Below the pieces are notes generated by a model that saw only the letters and a program-made list of their open reading frames with translations, ran no database searches and was not told the DNA's origin. A stretch of 31,718 nt of DNA from SKLM01 sp964542755 (lineage in GTDB: Bacteria; Chloroflexota; Anaerolineae; B4-G1), in the NCBI GenBank assembly GCA_964542755.1, contig CAZIWL010000040.1, forward strand, positions 1 through 31,718. Direction: 5' to 3'. The position numbers and the translations under genes were made by a program. Positions 15,557 through 23,615 of the stretch are shown piece after piece (the first letter of the stretch is position 1; each line of letters opens with the position of its first letter).

Positions 15557-16924
15557 GTGAAGACAGTACGTTTAGGAAATGGATCGGCCTACTGGGGCGA
15601 TATGTTGGACCCGGCTGTGGATGTGGCAGCCAAAGGCGATATCGATTACCTGGGTCTGGATCATCTGGCAGAGCTGACCCTGGCGATTTTGCAGCGGTAC
15701 AAGAACAAGGATCCGAAGTACGGCTACATCCCGGACCTGATACCGTGGACGAAGGCGCTGTTGCCCATCACGCACGAGAAGGGCATCACGATGATCACCA
15801 ACGCCGGCGGGGCCAATCCTGAGGAGGGCGCGCGGCAGGTGATGGAATGGGCTCGGGCGCAGGGGCGGTATCAGGGGCTGAAGGTGGGCACGGTAGGTGG
15901 CGACGACGTGTTTGGCAAGCTGGACGAGTTAGAAGCTGAAGGGGTCCAGTTTGTGAACATGGATACGGGGGAAGAGGGTCTCGACCGCATCCGCGATGAC
16001 ATTGTTGCCGCCAACGCGTATATTGGATCTGAGGGTCTTCTGGAGGCGTTGGAGGCTGGGGCTGAGTACATCATCGCAGGACGCATATCCGACGGTGCGC
16101 CGTTTGTAAGCGCTTTGATGCACGAGTTCGGCTGGCGTTTTGAAGATGGCTACTGGGATAAGATTGGGGGCGCGATCACCATAGGGCACCTTCTGGAGTG
16201 TGCCTGCTTCTGCACAGGCGGGGGTTCGAATCAGTGGCGCGAGGCGGTGGACCCGTGGAAGATCGGCTTCCCCATAGCCGAGGTCAACGAGGTGCCTGAG
16301 GCCGTCATCACCAAGCCGCCTGACACAGGCGGGATTGTGAATCAGTGGACGGTGAAAGAACAGCTGCTCTATGAGATCATCGATCCGCATAACTACTATA
16401 TGCCCGACGGGGTTGCTGATCTGGGTGGGGTGACCGTTGAGGAGGTGGGCCAGAATCGAGTCAAGGTGGAGGGATTCCAGGGGAAACCCCGTCCCGACAC
16501 GTTGAAGCTCTGCATCGGCTACGAGGACGGATGGGTGGCGGAGGGCTTGTTGCTCTTCTCCTGGCCCGATGCTCTCGACAAGGCGAGGCGTGCTGAGGGT
16601 ATTGTGCGCAAGCGGCTGAAGCACCGCGTCAATGTTGAGCCGGAGGAGATTCGATTCGACTACATAGGTGTCAATGCTCTGCACGAGGAGACAGCGGCAC
16701 CCATCGAAGGCGAGATGAATGAGGTGGGGCTGCGCATTGCCGCCCGGGTCCGCACACGGAAAGAGGCTGATCTAGTGCGTCGGGAAGCCACGCATCTCTG
16801 GACGCTGGGTGGCGTGGGTACGGCATTTGGCGTTCCGTTCCGTCCCCGCCCGGTCGTTTCCCTGTGGCCTACGCTCGTGCCCCGCGAGGCCGTGGAGTTG
16901 CAGGTCAAGGTTGAGGAGGTCTAG
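15557..16924 (+). CDS. AtuA-family protein, main domain (acyclic terpene utilisation AtuA/DUF1446)
   Basis: 455-aa protein of the AtuA (formerly DUF1446) family, named from the Pseudomonas atu operon for citronellol/geraniol breakdown; its biochemical role is not established. Family features: N-terminal NGSAYWGDMLDPAVD, DYLGLDHLAELTLAIL, ITNAGGANPEEGAR (about 76-89), EYIIAGRISDGAPFV (about 171-185) and the C-terminal FRPRPVVSLWPTLVPR. GTG 15557 has GGGAGGCGAGA upstream. The Pseudomonas-type protein carries an additional C-terminal ferredoxin-fold domain; here that domain is a separate gene at 18266. The next gene starts 3 nt after its stop, a tight operon with an enoyl-CoA hydratase and a MaoC hydratase. 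Confidence 0.9.
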   Translation: MKTVRLGNGSAYWGDMLDPAVDVAAKGDIDYLGLDHLAELTLAILQRYKNKDPKYGYIPDLIPWTKALLPITHEKGITMITNAGGANPEEGARQVMEWARAQGRYQGLKVGTVGGDDVFGKLDELEAEGVQFVNMDTGEEGLDRIRDDIVAANAYIGSEGLLEALEAGAEYIIAGRISDGAPFVSALMHEFGWRFEDGYWDKIGGAITIGHLLECACFCTGGGSNQWREAVDPWKIGFPIAEVNEVPEAVITKPPDTGGIVNQWTVKEQLLYEIIDPHNYYMPDGVADLGGVTVEEVGQNRVKVEGFQGKPRPDTLKLCIGYEDGWVAEGLLLFSWPDALDKARRAEGIVRKRLKHRVNVEPEEIRFDYIGVNALHEETAAPIEGEMNEVGLRIAARVRTRKEADLVRREATHLWTLGGVGTAFGVPFRPRPVVSLWPTLVPREAVELQVKVEEV

Positions 16925-16927
16925 GCA

Positions 16928-17707
16928 GTGGACGAGCAGCTGATCCTTGAGGAAAGAATCGGTTCTGTGGCGAAGCTGGTGCTCAACAACCCAGCTAGAC
17001 GGAATGCTATGGATTACACGATGGTCCGGGCGTTGATCGAGGCCCTCAAGGCAGCCGATGGGGAGCCGGGTGTAAGAGCGGTGATCATTGCCGGATGCGG
17101 GGATCACTTCTCCGCTGGCGGCAATCTCAAGGAGTTTGCTGAGGAGCTGAAGCTGCCTGCATTTGAGCACTGGGAGGCAGCGGATCCCTGGTTGGAGCTG
17201 TTCCGATTGGTGCGGGAGATGCGCGTGCCCGTTATCTGTGCTGTGCGGGGCTATGCGCTTGCCGGTGCCTGCGGACTTGTGTCCCTGTGTGACCTGGCAG
17301 TTGCTGCTGAGGACGCAAAGGTTGGCGTGACGGAGATCCGCATAGGCCTCTTCCCCATGATCGTATTCCCCGCGCTCCGCAGAGCTGTTGGAGAGCGGAA
17401 GGCGCTGGAGATGGCCCTAACCGGGCGCATCTATGAAGCGTCAGAGGCCTTGCAGATGGGTCTGTTCAATCGTGTGGTAGCTTCCGAGGAGCTGGAGGAG
17501 GCAACCCTGGAGCTGGCTGAACAGCTTGCGCAGAAGGGGCCGGCGGCTATCGCCATGGGCAAGCGCCTCTTCTACGCCACGCAGGACATGGGCTACGAGG
17601 AGTCGCTGGAGTTCGCTCGAAACATACGGGTGGTCTACATGTTGGCCGAGGACGTGGAGGAAGGCGTGGATGCCTTCCTGAACAAGCGGGAGCCTGACTG
17701 GGGATAG
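16928..17707 (+). CDS. enoyl-CoA hydratase/isomerase (crotonase) family protein
   Basis: 259-aa crotonase-fold protein. The first oxyanion-hole region is FSAGGNLKEF (about 59-68) and the second is GYALAGACGLVSLCDLAVAAED. In classical hydratases two Glu are catalytic; the first position is Gly116 here (GACGL versus GGCEL), while the second, Glu136 (VTEIRIGLFP), is kept. It may therefore be an isomerase, a hydratase with a different mechanism, or a hydrolase. GTG 16928 follows GAGGAGG by about 7 nt, overlapping the end of the AtuA gene. In atu and leu operons a crotonase (AtuE, AUH) hydrates the carboxylated glutaconyl-CoA intermediate, so a comparable role beside the downstream carboxylase is plausible. 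Confidence 0.92.
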   Translation: MDEQLILEERIGSVAKLVLNNPARRNAMDYTMVRALIEALKAADGEPGVRAVIIAGCGDHFSAGGNLKEFAEELKLPAFEHWEAADPWLELFRLVREMRVPVICAVRGYALAGACGLVSLCDLAVAAEDAKVGVTEIRIGLFPMIVFPALRRAVGERKALEMALTGRIYEASEALQMGLFNRVVASEELEEATLELAEQLAQKGPAAIAMGKRLFYATQDMGYEESLEFARNIRVVYMLAEDVEEGVDAFLNKREPDWG

Positions 17708-17717
17708 GAGGCAGTAG

Positions 17718-18167
17718 ATGCCGGATCGGTATTTTGATGAGATTGAGATTGGCCAGCGCTGGGTCACGAGAGCGCGGACCATCACGGAAGCCGACGTGGT
17801 GAACTTCGCCTATCTGAGTGGGGACTGGCTTGCCATCCATACGGACGCAGAGTATGCTGGCAAGACGAGTTTTGGGCAGCGGGTCGCCCACGGCTTCCTG
17901 GTCCTCTCTACGGCGTCTGGCATGGTGCCTGCCAGTCGAGAGGCGGTGCTGGCGCTGTACGGGATGGACCGTGTCCGTTTTATCGCCCCGGTCTTCATCG
18001 GGGACACTGTTCACGTTGAGATGGAAGCCGAGGAGAAGGTGGACAGGGAGGACGGCACCGGTATGGTAGCGTTCGGCTTCCAGGTGGTCAACCAGCGGGA
18101 TGAGCCGGTGATTGTCTGCACCTACAAACTTTGGATGAAGAAGCGACCGAGTCCTGATTCGGAGTAG
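17718..18167 (+). CDS. MaoC-like (R)-specific enoyl-CoA hydratase
   Basis: 149-aa hot-dog-fold hydratase. The hydratase-2 motif is SGDWLAIHTDAEYA with catalytic Asp36 and His41, followed by the HGFLVLS segment typical of MaoC proteins. The length suits a single-domain homodimeric enzyme. TAGGAGGCAGTAG places ATG 17718, 10 nt after the crotonase stop. Having both a crotonase and a MaoC protein in one operon suggests two different hydration steps or stereochemistries in the pathway. Confidence 0.93.
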   Translation: MPDRYFDEIEIGQRWVTRARTITEADVVNFAYLSGDWLAIHTDAEYAGKTSFGQRVAHGFLVLSTASGMVPASREAVLALYGMDRVRFIAPVFIGDTVHVEMEAEEKVDREDGTGMVAFGFQVVNQRDEPVIVCTYKLWMKKRPSPDSE

Positions 18168-18182
18168 CGTCAAAGAGACTCA

Positions 18183-18248
18183 CGTCAGTGACAGGGACGG
18201 CCTGACGAAGCGATGGATTCCGTATCTGGGAATCGGTAGGTTACCTAC
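18183..18248 (+). other. intergenic segment with three short inverted repeats
   Basis: Between the MaoC and AtuA-like domain genes there are three perfect small repeats: CGTCAG/CTGACG (18183-18188, 18202-18207), GATTCC/GGAATC (18216-18221, 18229-18234) and the palindrome GTAGGTTACCTAC (18236-18248). They may fold the mRNA or include an operator. No U-tract and no clear promoter are seen. Confidence 0.3.
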
Positions 18249-18265
18249 GTAAGCGAGGAGTAATT

Positions 18266-18586
18266 ATGGCGAAGAAGCAACTTAGAGAATTGGCCTACGC
18301 GCGGTCCGGCGACAAGGGAGACGTGTGCAACGTCGGCCTGCTGGCTCTCAACGACGAGGCCTACGTGATCATCGCCCGTGAAGTGACCCCTGAACGGGTC
18401 AAAGAGCACTTCGGCGGTATGGTGAAGGGCGATGTGGAGATCTATCCTTTGCCGAACGTGAATGCTCTTGAGATCATCTTGCGCAACGGTCTGGACGGAG
18501 GGGCGACGCGGACGCTGCGTTTTGACCAGACGGGCAAGTCTATGGCTACGGCTTTGCTCCGTATGGAGATCCCGGTCTGTGACTAG
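18266..18586 (+). CDS. AtuA-like C-terminal ferredoxin-fold domain as a separate protein
   Basis: 106-aa protein with the signature LAYARSGDKGDVCNVGLLAL (residues 9-28), which marks the C-terminal domain of AtuA-family proteins. Later conserved-looking features are the short segments YPLPNVNALEIIL and LRNGLDGGATRTLRFDQTGK. AGCGAGGAG precedes ATG 18266. With the 455-aa main domain at 15557 it would make up about 561 aa, near the length of fused AtuA proteins, so the two probably form one complex. A crotonase and a MaoC gene sit between the halves. Function unknown beyond this family tie. Confidence 0.88.
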   Translation: MAKKQLRELAYARSGDKGDVCNVGLLALNDEAYVIIAREVTPERVKEHFGGMVKGDVEIYPLPNVNALEIILRNGLDGGATRTLRFDQTGKSMATALLRMEIPVCD

Positions 18587-18611
18587 CCACAGCGAGCTTG
18601 GAGAATGAACA

Positions 18612-21600
18612 ATGCTTCATAAGGTACTGGTCGCCAACCGCGGAGAAATAGCTGTCCGCATTTTGCGAGCGTGTAGGGAGCTCGGGTTGGGCACGGTAGC
18701 AGTCTACTCCGATGCTGACCGTCGGTCGTTACACGTGCGTCGGGCTGACGAAGCGTACTGCATCGGTGCGGCACCTGCGCGGGATAGCTATCTGCGGATG
18801 GACCGATTGATTGAGGCGGCACAGAAGAGCGGAGCGGATGCCATTCACCCTGGCTACGGCTTCCTGGCTGAGAATGCCGAGTTCGCTGAGGCCTGTCGAG
18901 AGGCCGGTCTTGTATTCGTCGGCCCCCCGGCAGATGCGATTTCGGCGATGGGGGACAAGGTTGCCGCGCGCGAAGTGATGGGTGAAGCTGGCGTGCCCAT
19001 CATTCCAGGGTCGGAGAGGGGTCTACGGGACGACGATCTGCGGCGTGAAGCTGCCCGGATTGGGTTTCCGCTCTATATCAAAGCGGCGGCGGGAGGCGGC
19101 GGGAAGGGCATGCGCCTGGTCAGGCAGCAGAGCGAGTTGGACCCAGGCCTCAGCGCGGCGCGTCGGGAGGCGGAAAGCGCCTTCGGGGACGGGAGAGTCT
19201 ACCTGGAGAGAGCTCTCGTCCGCGCCCATCATATTGAGATCCAGGTGCTGGCGGATACGTTGGGAAACGTCATTCATCTCGGTGAGCGAGAGTGCTCGGT
19301 GCAGCGTCGTCATCAGAAGCTGATCGAAGAGGCACCCTCGCCCACGGCTAACGAGGATCTCCGTCGGCGGATGGGACAGGTGGCTGTCAGGGCGGCTGAG
19401 GCGGTCGGATACACGAATGCCGGTACCGTGGAATTCCTGGTGGATGAGAATCTTGACTTCTACTTCCTGGAGATGAACACACGCCTGCAGGTCGAACACC
19501 CTGTCACGGAGAGCACAACCGACGTTGACATCGTTGCAGAACAGCTGCGCGTGGCGGCGGGAGAGGAACTGGCCTACTCACAGGAGGATATCGAGCATAG
19601 GGGCTGGGCCATCGAATGTCGGATCACGGCCGAGGATGGCATGGCGGACTTCATGCCTCAGAGCGGGCGCATTTTGCGGCTTGCTGAACCGAGCGGTCCA
19701 GGGGTTCGCGTGGATGGTGGGATCTACGAGGGGTATGAAGTCTCGCCATACTATGATTCGCTGCTGGCCAAGTTGATCACCTGGGGCGATAGTCGTGAAG
19801 AGGCCATCCGACGGATGCGCAGGGCCCTGGACGAGTACCGGATCGTGGGCCTGCCGACCACGATTCCCTTCCATCGACAGGTCATGGATGACGAGAGCTT
19901 CACGCAAGGCACCTACGATACGTCGTTCCTGGAGGGCGCATTCTCCATGACGAGGCCGGAACGCCCCCAGCATAGGGAGGCCGCTGGGATCGTCGCGACG
20001 CTGCTCCACCACCAGGAGCCGCGGGGAAGCGCGAGTCGTGGTGAATCTGCCCAGAAGTCTGCCACAGGCGGGGCCAGGGGTGAGGAAGAGCTCTGGTCAG
20101 AGGAGAAGAGAGAGATCGACGTGAATAGTCTGCCCCCCTTGCACAAAGCGCTGGTGGAGAAAACCGAAGAGGTGAAGGAAGGCGGCCCCGAAAAATACCA
20201 CAAGCGCATAGCAGAAGAGAACAAGATGTTCGCGCGTGACCGGATTGAGTACATGCTGGATCCGGGGTCCTTCGTCGAGGACGGCCTGTTTGCTCGCTTC
20301 AAGGAGGATTTGCCTGCGGATGCCATGATCGTCGGCACTGGCAGCATCGACGGTCGGAAGGTGGCGGTCATCGCCAACGATTACACTGTGAAGGCCGGTA
20401 CGTGGGGGCGCATCGGCTACAAGAAGATGACGTACATGCAGCGAAAGGCGGATGAACTGGGGATTCCACTTCTCTACCTCATCGACTCCGCCGGTGCGCG
20501 CATTGACGATCAGCAGTACTGCTACGCGGGCCGAGATGCCTGGGGCAACATCTTCTACAACCAGATCGTCTTCTCCGGTCGCATTCCCCAGATCTGCATC
20601 CTCTTCGGACCCTCGCCCGCTGGCTCGGCGTACGTGCCGGCCCTGTGTGACATCACCATCATGGTCGACAAGAACGCGACCGTCTACATGGGATCGCCGC
20701 GGATGGCGGAGATGGCGATCGGTGAGAAAGTGACACGCGAGGAGATGGGCGGAGCGCGGATGCACTGTGAGGTGAGCGGCCTGGGTGACGTGCTCGTGGA
20801 GGATGATAAGCAGGCGATGGACGCGGCGCTCAGATACCTGTCCTACTTCCCGCAGAATTGGCAGGAGAAGCCGGCCCGAGCCAGCTCGCGGTCGCCGAAG
20901 TCGGGTCGACCCATTGAGGAGATCGTGCCCGAGCGCGAGAGCGAGCCGTTCGATATGCAGGAGTTCATTGACGCTCTGATTGATGAAGGGAGTTGGTTCG
21001 AATACAAGAAGCTCTTTGCGCCCGAGATGATCACTGGGTTGGCTCGCCTGGGAGGACGGCCCGTGGGCATTCTTGCGAACCAGTCGTTGGCTCGGGGTGG
21101 CGTCATCTTCCCCGACTCAGCGGACAAGGCTGCTCGCTTCATATGGATCTGCAATGCGTTCAACATCCCTTTGCTGTTCTTGAATGACATCGCCGGCTAC
21201 ATGATCGGGACGCAGGTCGAGCGCCAGGGTATCATCCGGCACGGGGCGAAGTTCCTGTTCGCTGTCTCGGAGGCGACGGTGCCGCGGATCTGCGTGATCG
21301 TGCGCAAGGCGTACGGCGGTGGCTACCTGGGGATGTCGGGTGCTCCCGTCAACCCGGATGCCGTTATCGCGCTGCCGACAGCCAAGCCGGCGTTGATGGG
21401 GCCCGCACCCGCCGTGAACGCGATTCACTACAACCGCATCAAGGACCTCCCGAAGGAGGAGCGTGCAGCCTTCATTGAGGAGAAGCGGAGGGAATATGAG
21501 GCGGATATTGATCCGTACTCCATGGCCAACGAGTTCTTCTTCGAGGCGGTTATTCCGAGCTTCGAGCTGCGCGAGGAGTTGATCAGGCGGTTCGATGCCT

Positions 21601-21656
21601 ACTCCCTCAAAGACGCTAAGGGTGTGGAGCGGCGCTGCGGCATCATTCCGGGCTAG
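18612..21656 (+). CDS. fused biotin carboxylase-carboxyltransferase (acyl-CoA carboxylase, no carrier domain)
   Basis: 1014-aa fusion. Residues about 1-450 are a biotin carboxylase: N-terminal HKVLVANRGEIAVRILRA, ATP-grasp glycine loop AAAGGGGKGM (about 157-166) and FLEMNTRLQVEHPVTE (about 285-300). A low-complexity linker (about 455-505) leads to a two-part carboxyltransferase of the MccB/PccB type: N-half about 525-755 (LIDSAGARIDDQQ, GPSPAGSAYVPALCD), C-half about 780-1014 (NDIAGYMIGTQVERQGIIRHGA). There is no biotinyl motif; the carrier is the next gene. GGAGAATGAACA precedes the ATG. It would carboxylate an acyl-CoA with ATP and bicarbonate; context suggests a geranyl/3-methylcrotonyl-like or propionyl-CoA substrate, undecided. 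An internal GTG near 20119 might allow a separate carboxyltransferase product. Confidence 0.93.
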   Translation: MLHKVLVANRGEIAVRILRACRELGLGTVAVYSDADRRSLHVRRADEAYCIGAAPARDSYLRMDRLIEAAQKSGADAIHPGYGFLAENAEFAEACREAGLVFVGPPADAISAMGDKVAAREVMGEAGVPIIPGSERGLRDDDLRREAARIGFPLYIKAAAGGGGKGMRLVRQQSELDPGLSAARREAESAFGDGRVYLERALVRAHHIEIQVLADTLGNVIHLGERECSVQRRHQKLIEEAPSPTANEDLRRRMGQVAVRAAEAVGYTNAGTVEFLVDENLDFYFLEMNTRLQVEHPVTESTTDVDIVAEQLRVAAGEELAYSQEDIEHRGWAIECRITAEDGMADFMPQSGRILRLAEPSGPGVRVDGGIYEGYEVSPYYDSLLAKLITWGDSREEAIRRMRRALDEYRIVGLPTTIPFHRQVMDDESFTQGTYDTSFLEGAFSMTRPERPQHREAAGIVATLLHHQEPRGSASRGESAQKSATGGARGEEELWSEEKREIDVNSLPPLHKALVEKTEEVKEGGPEKYHKRIAEENKMFARDRIEYMLDPGSFVEDGLFARFKEDLPADAMIVGTGSIDGRKVAVIANDYTVKAGTWGRIGYKKMTYMQRKADELGIPLLYLIDSAGARIDDQQYCYAGRDAWGNIFYNQIVFSGRIPQICILFGPSPAGSAYVPALCDITIMVDKNATVYMGSPRMAEMAIGEKVTREEMGGARMHCEVSGLGDVLVEDDKQAMDAALRYLSYFPQNWQEKPARASSRSPKSGRPIEEIVPERESEPFDMQEFIDALIDEGSWFEYKKLFAPEMITGLARLGGRPVGILANQSLARGGVIFPDSADKAARFIWICNAFNIPLLFLNDIAGYMIGTQVERQGIIRHGAKFLFAVSEATVPRICVIVRKAYGGGYLGMSGAPVNPDAVIALPTAKPALMGPAPAVNAIHYNRIKDLPKEERAAFIEEKRREYEADIDPYSMANEFFFEAVIPSFELREELIRRFDAYSLKDAKGVERRCGIIPG

Positions 21657-21703
21657 GCAATCGCAACGGTGACAGGGTGGGCAGAAGGTAGGGACGGGAG
21701 GTT

Positions 21704-22276
21704 ATGGGATACGTAGCAAGGGTCGATCTAGAGGAATACCGAGTCGGCATTGAAGGGCCGGATTGCGAGATCACTGTGAACGGCTTGCCGCGCACGGTCC
21801 ACCTGGAGAGGATATCTGGTGAATCGCTGTTTTCCTTGTTGGTGGATGCCAGGCCATATGAGGTCTATGTAGAGCGGGGCGAGAGCGGATATGCGGTGAC
21901 GGTGGACGGGGATCGGTTCGAAGTTTCTGTCACGGGGGAGAGCCCGCAACCAGCGGCTGTGACAGAGGAGACCGCTGGGGATGAGGCCCGTGCGAGCAGA
22001 GAGGGTGAGCGGACACCACCCATGGGCGTGCCGCGGAGCGGCGTGACCGAGGTGAAAAGCCCTCTGACTGGTGTGCTGGTTGAGCTTCTCGTTGAGGAAG
22101 GGCACTCCGTGGCCGGAGGGCAGAGCCTTGCCGTGCTAGAGGCAATGAAGATGCAGAACGACATCAAGGCGCCGTGCCCAGGCGTTGTTGAAGCGGTCAT
22201 GGTCGCGGTGGGGGATGCCCTCCTCACGGATACGGTGATCATGTGCATTGCTCCAGAGGAGATCGACGCGAGCTGA
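21704..22276 (+). CDS. biotin carboxyl carrier protein (partner of the fused carboxylase)
   Basis: 190-aa protein. The C-terminal domain (about 115-190) is a biotinyl domain with biotinylated Lys149 in VLEAMKMQND. The N-terminal part (about 20-85: CEITVNGLPRTVHLERISGE, then RPYEVYVERGESGYAVTVDG) resembles the small beta-barrel that precedes the carrier in MCC/PCC alpha chains and docks biotin carboxylase to carboxyltransferase. A Ser/Thr/Glu-rich linker joins them. GACGGGAGGTT precedes ATG 21704, 47 nt after the fused carboxylase. Together the two proteins supply all parts of a complete acyl-CoA carboxylase. Confidence 0.94.
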   Translation: MGYVARVDLEEYRVGIEGPDCEITVNGLPRTVHLERISGESLFSLLVDARPYEVYVERGESGYAVTVDGDRFEVSVTGESPQPAAVTEETAGDEARASREGERTPPMGVPRSGVTEVKSPLTGVLVELLVEEGHSVAGGQSLAVLEAMKMQNDIKAPCPGVVEAVMVAVGDALLTDTVIMCIAPEEIDAS

Positions 22277-22330
22277 TCTGGGGCTTCACTGCAATGGGTA
22301 TCTATCGATCACGTCCATCGGGGGGTGACC

Positions 22331-23431
22331 ATGGCGGAGTTTGATTTCGCTTCAAGAATTGACCGTGCTCGGTCGCTTATGGCGGAGCAAGGATTAGATG
22401 GGCTGTACATAAACGCCGGGCCGAACATGTACTACTTGACAGGCTTCTCGCCTCTGGAGGGAGGCTGGCCAATCTGGCTATCCGCACTGCTCATCCCTCT
22501 GGATGGAGAGCCGGTGATCGTGATGACGGAGATGTATCACGACATATTCGTTCACCATGAATCGCACGTTCAGGATGCACGGACGTATATGGACGGGGAG
22601 GATCCGAGCCATTTGCTGGCGGATCTGTTCCGTGAGAAAGGGCTTTCGAGCGGCTGCATGGGTGTGGAAGACGGGATGGGATTCGGTGACTTCCGTTTGT
22701 TGAGCGACGCGGTGCCCGCGCTGGAGATTAGCAGCGCGCAGGGCATCCTGGATCAGCTGCGGATGATTAAGGACTCCGCTGAGATCGAGATCCTGCGCCG
22801 GGTCTGCGGGATTATGGATGCTGGGTACGAGGCGGCACAGCGAGAGATCAAGGAGGGTCGGACAGAGGCGGCGGTGGGCATGGATGTCATCCGAGCTCTG
22901 GTTGAGGCTGGCTCGGAGACTTTGGAGGTGGCTGGCCATTTCAGCACACTGAGCGCGCGGCGGATACAGCGCGGGGACGCGATCGATGTGGATCTAGCTG
23001 GCGTCAGCTACAAAGGCTACTTCGGTGACTCCGCCCGGACGTTCTTTGTGGGACCTCCAACGGACGAGGAAAGAGCGATGTACGACGTGGTAATCAGGGC
23101 GTATCATCGCGCGCTGGAATTGGTCCGTCCCGGCGTCGAGGCACGAAGGGTGCACAACGAGACCGTGAAGGTGATACGGGATGCGGGATATGACATGACG
23201 TGGAAGGTCGGTCACGGCATTGGTCTCACCTGCCTGGGTCACGAGGCCCCTCTTCTCCAACAGGATGCTGACTTCCCGCTGGAACCCGGCATGGTGCACG
23301 TGATCGATCCCGGGATCTTTCTTCGGGACAAGCATCGAGACTCACCACTGCACATTGAGGACGTCGTGCTGGTCACGGAGGACGGCTACGAGCATCTGAC
23401 CCAGTTCAGTACCGAGTTGCTGTGGGTCTAG
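22331..23431 (+). CDS. M24-family metallopeptidase 2 (Xaa-Pro peptidase-like)
   Basis: 366-aa creatinase/prolidase-fold protein from ATG 22331, which has GGGGG (22321-22325) at good distance; GTG 22325 would add two residues. The N-terminal domain has LYINAGPNMYYLTGFSP. Metal-site positions from this start: Asp221 (IDVDLAG), Asp233 (FGDSART), His295 (VGHGIGL), Glu343 (HIEDVVLV). The fourth canonical ligand, Glu of the TIEPGIY motif, is Asp326 here (VIDPGIFL). It is only distantly similar to the M24 protein at 205-1503. Function may be dipeptide cleavage or a non-peptidase M24 reaction; the Glu-to-Asp change leaves this open. Confidence 0.91.
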   Translation: MAEFDFASRIDRARSLMAEQGLDGLYINAGPNMYYLTGFSPLEGGWPIWLSALLIPLDGEPVIVMTEMYHDIFVHHESHVQDARTYMDGEDPSHLLADLFREKGLSSGCMGVEDGMGFGDFRLLSDAVPALEISSAQGILDQLRMIKDSAEIEILRRVCGIMDAGYEAAQREIKEGRTEAAVGMDVIRALVEAGSETLEVAGHFSTLSARRIQRGDAIDVDLAGVSYKGYFGDSARTFFVGPPTDEERAMYDVVIRAYHRALELVRPGVEARRVHNETVKVIRDAGYDMTWKVGHGIGLTCLGHEAPLLQQDADFPLEPGMVHVIDPGIFLRDKHRDSPLHIEDVVLVTEDGYEHLTQFSTELLWV

Positions 23432-23465
23432 GTCGCGTCCTGTCTGGTCGGAGAAGTCATGGCGT

Positions 23466-23506
23466 GGACTCCCGTGGATTGCACGCCTATGAATTGTGGG
23501 GAGTCC
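23466..23506 (+). other. long-loop inverted repeat after the M24 gene
   Basis: GGACTCCC (23466-23473) and GGGAGTCC (23499-23506) are exact complements around a 25-nt loop. It follows the M24 stop by 35 nt. No U-tract follows, so terminator function is uncertain. Confidence 0.3.
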
Positions 23507-23615
23507 CTGCCCCTCATGGAAACCGTCTCGCACGCCGTGTGGCTGGAAAGTTGGCTTGCTCTCGACGTGACGGTTTCACGAGTCACTTGCAGTAGTCTAG
23601 ATCAAGGAGTACGGA

